From: Acinetobacter vivianii
GTDB taxonomy: Bacteria; Pseudomonadota; Gammaproteobacteria; Pseudomonadales; Moraxellaceae
Direction of reading: 5' to 3'
Length of the DNA stretch: 64,000 bases
Assembly (NCBI RefSeq): GCF_014635885.1
Contig: NZ_BMDR01000002.1
Location: 1 to 64,000, forward strand
Program-made: the position numbers and the translations under genes
Notes under the pieces: generated by a model
Seen by the model: only the letters and a program-made list of their open reading frames with translations
Database searches by the model: none
What the model was told of the DNA's origin: nothing
Shown: positions 41,431 through 49,319 of the stretch, in pieces
How the letters are laid out: each line of letters starts with the position of its first letter
Numbering within the stretch: the stretch's first letter is position 1

Positions 41431-42236
41431 AGCTCAAGCAGATCAAACAAAAAACCAATTATTTTTGGCGTGTTGCCGCCACAGGATTTAGCTTTGCAAG
41501 TTTTGGTGCAGGCGGTATCGGCATTGCAACATTGGTTGCGCCTTTGGTTCATGTGACCAGCCGTGATCCACAAATCCGCCAGCAACGTGCGCAGCAAGTG
41601 ATTCGTTATAGCTTTAAAGGCTTTACCGAAATGATGGTTAAGTTAGGCGTCATGACCTATTCGGTAGAAGGGCTGGAAAAATTACAAAATAGCCGCCAAG
41701 AACTGGTGATTGCCAATCATCCAACTCTGATTGATGTGGTGGTAATGATTGGTCTGATGCAACAAGCCAATTGTGTGGTTAAGCAATCATTATGGTCAAA
41801 TCCCTTTACGCGTGGGCCAGTCCGTAGCGCAGGTTATATTCTAAATGCAGGTTCGCAGCAGTTTATTGAGGATTGCGTAGTTCGCTTAAAAGAGCAGGGC
41901 GCAGCTTCATTGTTGATTTTTCCTGAAGGGACCCGCACGGAAAAAGGCGAATCTCTGAATGAGTTTCAACGCGGTGCTGCAAATATTGCCATCCGTGCCA
42001 ATGTGCCAGTGCGTCCAGTGTTGATACGTTGTACACCATCGACCTTAACCAAAAATGAAAAATGGTATCATGTGCCTGCGCAACCCTTTCATATTGAAAT
42101 TAAGGTACTCGATGCAATTGAGGTCAAAGACCTATTAGCGGATTCAGACGTTAGCCCTAAGCAGGTACGTCAGTTGAATCAACAGTTTTATCAAATTTTT
42201 AATGATGAGTTATCTAAAAATGAGCAATCTTGCTGA
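41415..42236 (+). CDS. 1-acylglycerol-3-phosphate acyltransferase-like (PlsC family)
   Basis: The ~273-residue membrane-associated acyltransferase has one N-terminal hydrophobic segment. The acyltransferase motifs follow: 'IANHPTLIDVVVMI' (NHxxxxD, near residue 98) and 'FPEGTRTEKGESLNEFQRGAANIAIRANVPVRPV' (near 172). In aryl-polyene clusters this enzyme is thought to help attach the polyene or a fatty acid to the lipid anchor. It overlaps the end of the preceding gene; ATG 41424 is an alternative start. The downstream ACP gene overlaps its 3' end. Confidence 0.87.
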   Translation: MEKMLKLKQIKQKTNYFWRVAATGFSFASFGAGGIGIATLVAPLVHVTSRDPQIRQQRAQQVIRYSFKGFTEMMVKLGVMTYSVEGLEKLQNSRQELVIANHPTLIDVVVMIGLMQQANCVVKQSLWSNPFTRGPVRSAGYILNAGSQQFIEDCVVRLKEQGAASLLIFPEGTRTEKGESLNEFQRGAANIAIRANVPVRPVLIRCTPSTLTKNEKWYHVPAQPFHIEIKVLDAIEVKDLLADSDVSPKQVRQLNQQFYQIFNDELSKNEQSC

Positions 42237-42480
42237 TGAATTAAAGCAAATGATTATTGATGTTCTCGCACTTGAGGATATTAGCATCAGTGATATTGAA
42301 ACCGACGCTCCACTTTTTGGTGAGGGTTTGGGTTTAGACTCAATTGATGCTCTAGAGTTGGGCTTGGCATTGAAAAAGCGTTACAACATTCATTTGAATG
42401 CTGAGTCAGATGAGACCAAACAACATTTTAAATCAGTTCAAAGTCTGGTGGCTTTGGTTGAAGCACAGCAAGCAGTTTAA
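42220..42480 (+). CDS. Acyl carrier protein 1 (aryl polyene)
   Basis: The ~86-residue acidic ACP has the phosphopantetheine site 'FGEGLGLDSIDALELGLAL' (Ser near residue 38). The ATG at 42220 gives a typical ACP N-terminus ('MSNLADELKQMIIDVLALED'); longer readings from 42202 or 42205 are possible. It overlaps the acyltransferase gene. With the second ACP it should carry the growing polyene during iterative extension (ApeE/ApeF pair). The dedicated phosphopantetheinyl transferase is encoded at the end of the operon. Confidence 0.93.
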   Translation: MSNLADELKQMIIDVLALEDISISDIETDAPLFGEGLGLDSIDALELGLALKKRYNIHLNAESDETKQHFKSVQSLVALVEAQQAV

Positions 42481-42491
42481 GGAGTAGATCG

Positions 42492-42740
42492 ATGTTAACT
42501 CAAGAACAGGTGCTGGCAAAATTAAGAGAATGGATGCAGGATTTATTTGAAATTGAGCCTGACGATATTCAGCTTGATTCAAATTTATATGAAGATCTTG
42601 ACGTCGACAGTATTGATGCCGTGGATTTAGTGGTGAAAATTAAAGAACTGACTGGCAAGCAAGTGAAGCCAGAAGACTTTAAGGCCGTCAGAACAGTACA
42701 AGATGTGGTTGTTGTCATTCAGAATATGACGGCTGAATGA
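42492..42740 (+). CDS. Acyl carrier protein 2 (aryl polyene)
   Basis: The 82-residue ACP has the serine site in 'YEDLDVDSIDAVDLVVKI' near residue 39. A good AAGGAGTAGATCG ribosome binding site precedes the ATG. It is different enough from ACP 1 that the two probably have separate partners, for example starter loading and chain extension. The next gene overlaps its stop by four bases. Confidence 0.94.
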   Translation: MLTQEQVLAKLREWMQDLFEIEPDDIQLDSNLYEDLDVDSIDAVDLVVKIKELTGKQVKPEDFKAVRTVQDVVVVIQNMTAE

Positions 42741-43288
42741 AACATCTGTTCAGAGGGGGCGTGATCACATTTTTTGTGTTATACCCCTTTATTGTCGGAT
42801 GGAGTCTATCGCATGGTCAGTTTCTCTGGGTCAGTGGTTTACTCGTCGTTCTGGGTATACTTCGTTTAGTCAGTGCGAAAAAAGACTTGATGTTACCTTT
42901 GACTGGACTGGCCATTATTTGTGGTGGTTTGAGTCTGATTTTAAAAGATCATGCCTGGCTTAAGCTTTATCCTGTTGGAATGAGTTTGGGCGCTTTGCTT
43001 ATCTTTGCCCTGACATTATATAAGCCACCTTCCATGATTGAGCGTTTTGCCCGTCTGATGGAACCTGATTTACCTGCATCGGGGGTACAGTGGACACGTA
43101 AAGTGACTGTGGTCTGGTGTATATTTTTTAGTATCAATGCCCTGATTGCATTGGCAACCTGCTTTGCGCCAATGAAGTTTTGGGTGATCTATAATGGTTT
43201 TATCTCTTACGTTTTGATGGGAATTTTATTATTGGGTGAGTTTATCTTGCGCAAAAGACATCAACGTTTAAATCAAACAATATCTTAA
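42737..43288 (+). CDS. Membrane protein of the aryl-polyene cluster (COG4648-type)
   Basis: The 183-residue protein has four to five hydrophobic segments (about 7-27, 30-47, 54-72, 80-93, 130-180). It is a COG4648-like membrane protein regularly found between the ACP and AMP-ligase genes of aryl-polyene clusters. Its function is unknown; an export or membrane-assembly role is the usual guess. It overlaps the ACP 2 stop (ATGA), so translation is coupled. Confidence 0.8.
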   Translation: MKHLFRGGVITFFVLYPFIVGWSLSHGQFLWVSGLLVVLGILRLVSAKKDLMLPLTGLAIICGGLSLILKDHAWLKLYPVGMSLGALLIFALTLYKPPSMIERFARLMEPDLPASGVQWTRKVTVVWCIFFSINALIALATCFAPMKFWVIYNGFISYVLMGILLLGEFILRKRHQRLNQTIS

Positions 43289-43294
43289 AATACT

Positions 43295-44968
43295 ATGCCT
43301 ATCTTCTTTTATAACGATACCGATTCAGCGAAAACGTTTTGTATTAGCGCTGAATTTAAAACCATTTCTTATGCGGACTTTTGGCAAGATGTTGCTGAAC
43401 AGACAGCGGCTTTTCAAAATTTACCTCAACAGATCTGGGCGTTATGGGAGCAGGACAGTTACCAATTTAGTGTTCTGTTTTTTGCAGGCTTGCTCGCGAA
43501 CAAAAAAATTATTTTACCGCCGCATCGAGTGCGTGATTTAGAGCAACAATTTTTACAGCAAGATATCCATTTTCTTGAGCGTCAACCTGTTCATGCGTCT
43601 TTAAAATGCAGTGAATATGAAGCGAACCTGATCAGATTACAACAGGATGAATTCCTCAATCAGGCGGAAGTGATATTTTTTACCTCTGGTTCAACAGGGG
43701 AACCAAAAAAGATTGAGCGTACCTTAAAGCAGCTTTTAAATGAAGTTTCAGGCTTGGCCAGCAGTTTCCAGCTCAATGAAAAAAGTGCTGCGATTGCGAC
43801 GGTCAGCCACCAACATATCTATGGATTATTGTTTAAGTTGCTTTTACCGTTAGCAACGGGCCGTCCTTTTTTCAATATGCAACTGGCTTTCCCAGAAGAT
43901 GTTATTCAGGCACAGCAGCGTTTAGCTCAAGCGGGTTGGACGAATTATGTGATCTCAAGTCCTGCGCTATTAAAACGTTGGAGTCAGGATTTAGCCTTAA
44001 GACATTGTGAAATGATCTTTAGCTCAGGTGGAAAACTGGATGCAGGTATTCGTCCGCATCTGAATGTGCCGATTGTGGAAGTTCTGGGTAGCTCTGAAAC
44101 GGGGGGCATCGCACACCGTCATCAGGATGAGGCCGCGTGGACAGCATTTGATAATGTCGAGATTCAGATTTCAGCAACTACGCAGCTTATGGTGCAGAGT
44201 CACCATGCCGGTGAGTCTGGCTGGATCATCACTGGGGATGCTGCTGAATGGATCGATATCAATCTGAAGCAATTTAAATTATTGGGGCGACTGGATCGGA
44301 TTATCAAGCTCGAAGAAAAGCGTTTAAGTCTGGATGCCATTGAACAGCAGATCAATACTTTGGTTGAGGTTGAACAAAGTCATGCCTTGGTGACGGAACA
44401 TCAGAATCGCCAAATTCTGGCGTGCATTGTGGTGCTTACACCAGCGGCTCAGCAGCAACTGATTGAACTGGGTAAAGCTACATTTGTGAAGAAGTTAAAG
44501 CAGCAACTCCAGTTTCAGCTTGAAACCATTGCGATTCCAAGACAATGGCGTTTCCTCAGTCAGATTCCACAAAATGCGCAGTCAAAACGAGATAAAAACT
44601 ATTTAAAAGCGCTCTTTGCACCAATGCTACAACCCGTGGTTTTATCACAGTGGCAGGTGCAGGATGAGCAATATCTTTTACTCGAGTTCCCTCCTGAACT
44701 GGAATGCTTTAAAGGACATTTTCCGAATCAACCGATTTATCCTGGGGTTGGGCAGATCAGTTTTATTCAACAGTTTGCCAAGAACAGTTGGTCTGACTTA
44801 AATGAGTGTCAGGGCTTGGAGCAGATCAAGTTCCAGAACCTGATACGTCCTTATGCGGTGATACAATTAAAATTAACGCGAAAACAGCATAAAATTAGCT
44901 TTGAAATGACTGCCGCAGAACAGACTCTGGCTTCTGGTCGTCTTTCGTTTGCCGTTGATGAGGTCTAG
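43295..44968 (+). CDS. Fused aryl acid AMP-ligase and hotdog dehydratase
   Basis: The 557-residue protein joins two activities. Residues ~1-440 are an AMP-forming ligase with 'IFFTSGSTGEPKKIERT' (near 129) and 'LGSSETGGIAHRH', and 'ITGDAAEW' / 'LGRLDRIIKLEEKRLSLDAIE' at the hinge. Residues ~450-557 form a FabZ/FabA-like hotdog with 'FKGHFPNQPIYPGVGQISFIQQFA', where the His is the likely catalytic residue. In E. coli-type clusters these are the separate ApeH and ApeI. The ligase should load an aryl acid starter on an ACP; the dehydratase forms the double bonds with the hotdog protein at 54682. Confidence 0.9.
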   Translation: MPIFFYNDTDSAKTFCISAEFKTISYADFWQDVAEQTAAFQNLPQQIWALWEQDSYQFSVLFFAGLLANKKIILPPHRVRDLEQQFLQQDIHFLERQPVHASLKCSEYEANLIRLQQDEFLNQAEVIFFTSGSTGEPKKIERTLKQLLNEVSGLASSFQLNEKSAAIATVSHQHIYGLLFKLLLPLATGRPFFNMQLAFPEDVIQAQQRLAQAGWTNYVISSPALLKRWSQDLALRHCEMIFSSGGKLDAGIRPHLNVPIVEVLGSSETGGIAHRHQDEAAWTAFDNVEIQISATTQLMVQSHHAGESGWIITGDAAEWIDINLKQFKLLGRLDRIIKLEEKRLSLDAIEQQINTLVEVEQSHALVTEHQNRQILACIVVLTPAAQQQLIELGKATFVKKLKQQLQFQLETIAIPRQWRFLSQIPQNAQSKRDKNYLKALFAPMLQPVVLSQWQVQDEQYLLLEFPPELECFKGHFPNQPIYPGVGQISFIQQFAKNSWSDLNECQGLEQIKFQNLIRPYAVIQLKLTRKQHKISFEMTAAEQTLASGRLSFAVDEV

Positions 44969-44975
44969 GGCAGTT

Positions 44976-45716
44976 ATGTTGACATATAGCATTGTGATTC
45001 CTGTTTATAATCATCCGCATTATCTGGCTGATCTGGTGCAGCATTTATCCCAGTTCCAGTATCCGATCATCTTGGTTAATGATGGCAGTGATGCTGCCTG
45101 TACAGCGATTCTGCATCAACTGGCACAACACAATGCTTTGGTCGATTTGGTTGAGCATCCAGAAAATTTAGGCAAAGGCCAAGCCGTGATCACGGGCCTG
45201 CAACATGCAGCACAACTGGGCATGAGCCATGTATTGCAGATCGATGCAGATGGTCAGCATTGTTGGGACGATGTGGCGAAATTTATTGCGTTATCGCAAC
45301 AGCATCCACAGGCGATGGTAATTGGGCAACCTGTTTTTGATGCTTCTGTACCGAAAAAGCGCCTCTATGGCCGTTATGTCACACACTTCTGGGTCTGGCT
45401 GAATAGCCTGTCTTTTGAGATTAAAGACAGTATGTGCGGTTTCCGCATCTATCCATTGGCACAAACAATACCGATCCTGAACACAGCTCGATTCCAGCCG
45501 CGAATGGGCTTTGATAGTGAGATTCTGGTACGGTTAAAGTGGGAAAATATCCAGTTTGTAAATGTACCGACCAAGGTGATTTATCCTGAACATGGCATTT
45601 CTCATTTTAATGTGTGGCGGGATAATCTCGGTTTAAGCAAAGCCCATGCAAGGCTATTTGCTGGCATGCTGATTCGGTTGCCTAAATTAGTCTGGCATAA
45701 GATCAAGGCTGACTGA
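44976..45716 (+). CDS. Family 2 glycosyltransferase (aryl polyene)
   Basis: The ~246-residue GT-A protein has 'YSIVIPVYNHPHYLADLV', 'IILVNDGSDAACTAIL', 'LGKGQAVITGLQHAAQLGMSHVLQIDADGQH' (DxD-like metal site) and 'KDSMCGFRIYPL'. The ATG at 44976 has AGGG overlapping the previous stop; the upstream start at 44949 lies inside the ligase gene. It probably transfers a sugar to the lipid or polyene anchor. One membrane-proximal basic C-terminus and no clear transmembrane segment are visible. Confidence 0.9.
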   Translation: MLTYSIVIPVYNHPHYLADLVQHLSQFQYPIILVNDGSDAACTAILHQLAQHNALVDLVEHPENLGKGQAVITGLQHAAQLGMSHVLQIDADGQHCWDDVAKFIALSQQHPQAMVIGQPVFDASVPKKRLYGRYVTHFWVWLNSLSFEIKDSMCGFRIYPLAQTIPILNTARFQPRMGFDSEILVRLKWENIQFVNVPTKVIYPEHGISHFNVWRDNLGLSKAHARLFAGMLIRLPKLVWHKIKAD

Positions 45717-45720
45717 TTCT

Positions 45721-46650
45721 ATGGTACAGCACAGAACAGATCGCACTTGGCACGATATTAAAGAGCGTGGCGGGCTTTTACCCTTGATGCTCATGCTTGG
45801 TTTTTATCGTTGTGGCGGGCGCTGGTTATGCCGTGTCGTGCTGTACTTTATTATCATGTGGTATTGGCTCTTTGCCGTGACTGCACGTAAGGCATCGCTG
45901 CAATATTTACAACGTTTGCATCAGTTTGCAGGCACACAATCGCCGTTTGAAGCGATGCCGAACTGGACCAATAGCTATACGCATTTTATGCAATTCGGCG
46001 AATGCATTTTAGATAAAATTGAAGGCTGGTTAGGTCATATTCCTGAACAAAAATTACAGCTATTCGGGCATGAGCATTTTCAGCAGTATTATCAGAAAGG
46101 TACGATTATTGTGGTGTCGCATTTTGGCAATATTGAATTGTTGCGTGCGATAAAGTCTGAACATCCACAAAAAATTAACGTGCTGGTCTATCAAAAACAC
46201 GCGTCTCAATTTAACCAGTTTTTAAAAAAAATTAATGATAAAGCCGATGTGAATTTAATTTCTGTCGATGAACTGGGAATTGAAACCGCGATATTGTTGC
46301 AGGAAAAAATGCAGCAAGGTGAGTGGGTCATCGTGGCCGCAGATCGTGTCCCTGTGCAATCAGATCGTGTGCAAAGCGTACAGTTTTTAGGTCGAGAAGC
46401 GGCTCTACCTCAAGGTGCATGGATTCTGGCAAATTTACTCAAAGTGCCTGTGCTGGCTGTGTTTTGTTATCGTGCCCAGCAAAACTTTCAGGTGCATATT
46501 CATTTGATTGCTGAACAGGTCGATTTACCGCGTAAAACCCGTTTAAGCAGTATGCAACACATCACACAATCCTATGTCACCGTATTAGAACAGCATTGCT
46601 TACGTGCACCGTATCAATGGTTTAATTTTTATCAGTTTTGGACAAAATAA
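45721..46650 (+). CDS. LpxL/HtrB-like lysophospholipid acyltransferase
   Basis: The 309-residue protein has a hydrophobic N-terminal segment ('VVLYFIIMWYWLFAVTA', ~39-55) and the acyltransferase motif 'VSHFGNIELLRAI' (HX4E, near residue 138). 'WVIVAADRVPVQ' and 'FLGREAALPQGAWILANLLKVPVLAVFCYR' follow. This is the late-acyltransferase fold of lipid A enzymes. In aryl-polyene clusters it probably adds an acyl or polyene group to the anchor. It sits four bases after the glycosyltransferase. Confidence 0.87.
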   Translation: MVQHRTDRTWHDIKERGGLLPLMLMLGFYRCGGRWLCRVVLYFIIMWYWLFAVTARKASLQYLQRLHQFAGTQSPFEAMPNWTNSYTHFMQFGECILDKIEGWLGHIPEQKLQLFGHEHFQQYYQKGTIIVVSHFGNIELLRAIKSEHPQKINVLVYQKHASQFNQFLKKINDKADVNLISVDELGIETAILLQEKMQQGEWVIVAADRVPVQSDRVQSVQFLGREAALPQGAWILANLLKVPVLAVFCYRAQQNFQVHIHLIAEQVDLPRKTRLSSMQHITQSYVTVLEQHCLRAPYQWFNFYQFWTK

Positions 46651-46651
46651 C

Positions 46652-48217
46652 GTGAATGCAAGTCAAATTGAAGCAAGGGTCAAGCCTGTTCTGATTGTAG
46701 GGGAACAAGCGCTGAGTATCGAAGATGTGGTGGCTGTTGCCCGCCAAGAGATGCAAGTGGCTTTACCTACGTCAACGGCTTGGTGTGAATTGATTCAGCG
46801 CGGGGCTGACTTTTTAGATCAACTCTTGCTTGATGAAGGTGTGATTTATGGTGTAACCACGGGTTATGGCGATTCCTGTCTGGTTGAAATTCCCATGCAT
46901 CAAGTCAATGAACTGCCTTTGCATTTGTCTCGTTTTCATGGCTGTGGTTTGGGTGAAAATCTGGACTTGATCACTGCACGTGCGGTTGTGATCACACGTC
47001 TTTGCTCATTGGCGCGTGGTTATTCAGGTGTCTCTTTGGCCTTGCTGGAGCGTCTGGTCTGGATGCTCAATGAAAATATCATTCCTGTGATTCCATCAGA
47101 AGGTTCTGTCGGCGCAAGTGGTGATTTGACCCCTTTATCTTATATTGCTGGTGCTTTGGTCGGCGAGCGGGATGTCTATGCACAAGATAAAGTTGTGCCG
47201 ATCGCCCAAGTCTATGCCGAGAAAGGAATTCAGCCGCTCATCTTGCGCCCGAAAGAAGGGTTGGCACTGATGAATGGTACCGCTGTGATGACGGCGATTG
47301 CTTGCTTAAACTATAAAAAGGCTGAACAGGTGGCATTGGCAAGTACTTTGATTACAGCCTTAAATGTACTGGCACTTGAAGGGAATCCAAGTCATTTTGA
47401 TGAAGTCTTATTTGCACAAAAGCCTCATCAGGGGCAGCAGCTGATTGCACAGCAACTACGTGAATGGCTGAATAGTGAAGTCCAAACAGCGCATCAAAGT
47501 CCACGTTTGCAGGATCGTTATTCCTTACGTTGTGCACCGCATATTATTGGGGTGTTTGAAGATTCAAAAACATGGTTGCGCCAGTTTATTGAAAATGAAT
47601 TAAATTCAAGTAACGATAACCCGTTGATTGATCCTGTGAACTTACGGGTACTGCATGGTGGACACTTCTATGGCGGGCATATTGCACAGGCCATGGACAG
47701 TTTAAAGATCATGATTGCCAATATTGCGGATCTAATGGATCGCCAAATTGCACAACTGGTTGATCATAAAATGAATCATGGATTGCCGCGTAATCTGACA
47801 GGCTCTGGTGCAGACCGCTTGCCACTAAATCATGGTTTTAAAGCGGTACAAATCGGGGTGTCAGCTTGGACTGCCGAAGCATTGAAGCATACTTTAGCGG
47901 CCTCTATTTTTTCTCGTTCTACCGAATGCCATAATCAGGACAAAGTGAGTATGGGCACCATTGCAGCACGGGATGCAACTCGTGTGATTACTTTGACTCA
48001 GCAGGTTTTGGCGGCTTTATGCTGTGCTAGTGTACAGGCGGTGCATTTAAAAGGTGTGGTCTCACAACTCAGTCCAAGTTTAAAAGCCTTTGTCGAATGG
48101 ACCTTACAAAGTTTTGCATTACTTGAAGAAGACCGCCCATTACAAACTGAATTACAACAAATCATTGATCGTTTCGACAACTTTGAATTGTTCAATCAGT
48201 TTCAGGAAAAGGCATAG
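46652..48217 (+). CDS. MIO-type aromatic amino acid ammonia-lyase (HAL/PAL/TAL family)
   Basis: The ~521-residue enzyme carries the MIO prosthetic-group triad A155-S156-G157 in 'SVGASGDLTPLSYIAGALVG', plus 'VTTGYGDSCL' (TTGxG) and 'NDNPLIDP'. The selectivity pair is F95-H96 ('LSRFHGCG'), unlike S-H of histidine, F-L of phenylalanine and H-L of bacterial tyrosine ammonia-lyases. It likely releases ammonia from an aromatic amino acid to supply a cinnamate-type aryl starter, since no other hut gene is near. GTG 46652 is the first start after the preceding stop; ATG starts further upstream lie inside that gene. Confidence 0.87.
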   Translation: MNASQIEARVKPVLIVGEQALSIEDVVAVARQEMQVALPTSTAWCELIQRGADFLDQLLLDEGVIYGVTTGYGDSCLVEIPMHQVNELPLHLSRFHGCGLGENLDLITARAVVITRLCSLARGYSGVSLALLERLVWMLNENIIPVIPSEGSVGASGDLTPLSYIAGALVGERDVYAQDKVVPIAQVYAEKGIQPLILRPKEGLALMNGTAVMTAIACLNYKKAEQVALASTLITALNVLALEGNPSHFDEVLFAQKPHQGQQLIAQQLREWLNSEVQTAHQSPRLQDRYSLRCAPHIIGVFEDSKTWLRQFIENELNSSNDNPLIDPVNLRVLHGGHFYGGHIAQAMDSLKIMIANIADLMDRQIAQLVDHKMNHGLPRNLTGSGADRLPLNHGFKAVQIGVSAWTAEALKHTLAASIFSRSTECHNQDKVSMGTIAARDATRVITLTQQVLAALCCASVQAVHLKGVVSQLSPSLKAFVEWTLQSFALLEEDRPLQTELQQIIDRFDNFELFNQFQEKA

Positions 48218-48226
48218 GAGCGCACA

Positions 48227-48655
48227 ATGCAGGCAGATGTAATCATTGAGATTCCTTTTCATGATGTCGATACCATGAATGTGGTCTGGCATGGACATTA
48301 TTTAAAGTATTTTGAAATCGCCCGTTGTAAGTTGCTGGAACAGTTTAATTATAACTACAACCAGATGAGAGCATCAGGCTATGCATGGCCCGTGATTGAA
48401 AGTCATGTGCGTTATGTACAGGGCATTGAGTTTGAACAGAAAATCAAAGTCCGTGCCATTTTAAAAGAATGGGAAAATCGTTTAAAAATCGAGTATTTGA
48501 TTCTAGATGCAGAAACCGGACGCCGTTTAACCAAGGGTTATACCACACAAGTTGCAGTGAACATTGCCAATCGTGAAATGTGTTTCCAGTCACCGCAAGT
48601 TTTACTGGACTGTTTGAATGCCTGGGATGCATTTAAGGAGCATCATCATGATTAA
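48227..48655 (+). CDS. Hotdog thioesterase (4HBT/YbgC-like)
   Basis: The 142-residue protein has 'IPFHDVDTMNVVWHGHYLKYFEIARCKLL', the 4HBT signature with Asp near residue 15 as nucleophile/base and the conserved 'HGHY' block, then 'VRYVQGIEFEQKIKVRAIL'. It should hydrolyse or release an aryl/acyl thioester in the aryl-polyene pathway (ApeK-like). It has GGAGCGCACA as ribosome binding site. The next gene overlaps its end by eight bases. Confidence 0.88.
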   Translation: MQADVIIEIPFHDVDTMNVVWHGHYLKYFEIARCKLLEQFNYNYNQMRASGYAWPVIESHVRYVQGIEFEQKIKVRAILKEWENRLKIEYLILDAETGRRLTKGYTTQVAVNIANREMCFQSPQVLLDCLNAWDAFKEHHHD

Positions 48656-49319
48656 TCTGCTCTCGGATATCTTACAGCGCCTGCTGCAAAAACGTCACTG
48701 GTTAGCACTGCACAGTGTTGTTTGGAGTTTGTTGCTCAGTTTCAGTGTGGCTGCTTCTGCCAATACTGAACAGGTATCTTCGATTTTTAAGCAGCTGTCT
48801 AAAAGTGACATCGTACGTGCTGATTTTGAGCAGCAAAAGAAACTCGCCAGTTTGAATAAAACCTTTACTTCTAATGGTGCCTTGACCTTTGCCAAATCTA
48901 ATGGCGTGCTGTGGCAAATTAAGCGTCCTGTTCAGGCAGATCTGATCGTTACGCAAAAGAAACTCGTCCAGAAAACACAGAGAACCTATAGCCAGATTCA
49001 GATTGATCAGTCACCTTATAGTTCGGTTGCAACTTTATTTTTACAGTTGATGTCTGGTGATGAAAAGGCACTGGCAAAGAATTTTAATGTCGTTTCAGCG
49101 GATTATCGACCAACAGGCTGGAACGTTGCTCTAACACCTAAATCAGGATTATTTAAAAAGCTGTTTGTGCGAATAGATGCACAAGGACAGCAATATGTGA
49201 ATAAAATCGTGATTCAGGAACAGGGCAATAACAGCACCACGATTTTATTCCGTAATCAAAATACTCAACCGAACCAACTCACGGCTGCTGAAGATGCGCT
49301 TTTCCAATTGGCAAAATAA
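48648..49319 (+). CDS. LolA-like outer-membrane lipid/lipoprotein carrier
   Basis: The ~223-residue exported protein starts at the ATG at 48648 with AAGGAG eight bases upstream. The signal peptide ends near residue 38 ('VVWSLLLSFSVAASANT'). Mature residues 'IVRADFEQQKKLASLNKTFTSNGALTFAKSNGVLWQIKRP' and 'YKLPTGWNVALTPK'-like blocks show the LolA fold, an open beta-barrel that carries a lipid through the periplasm. In this operon the cargo is probably the aryl-polyene lipid. It overlaps the MMPL exporter gene by 26 bases. Confidence 0.88.
   Translation: MINLLSDILQRLLQKRHWLALHSVVWSLLLSFSVAASANTEQVSSIFKQLSKSDIVRADFEQQKKLASLNKTFTSNGALTFAKSNGVLWQIKRPVQADLIVTQKKLVQKTQRTYSQIQIDQSPYSSVATLFLQLMSGDEKALAKNFNVVSADYRPTGWNVALTPKSGLFKKLFVRIDAQGQQYVNKIVIQEQGNNSTTILFRNQNTQPNQLTAAEDALFQLAK

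Noticed and set aside
46652..48217. Histidine utilisation gene hutH
   Set aside because: No hutU, hutI, hutG or hutC nearby, the selectivity pair is F-H, and the gene is embedded in a pigment operon.
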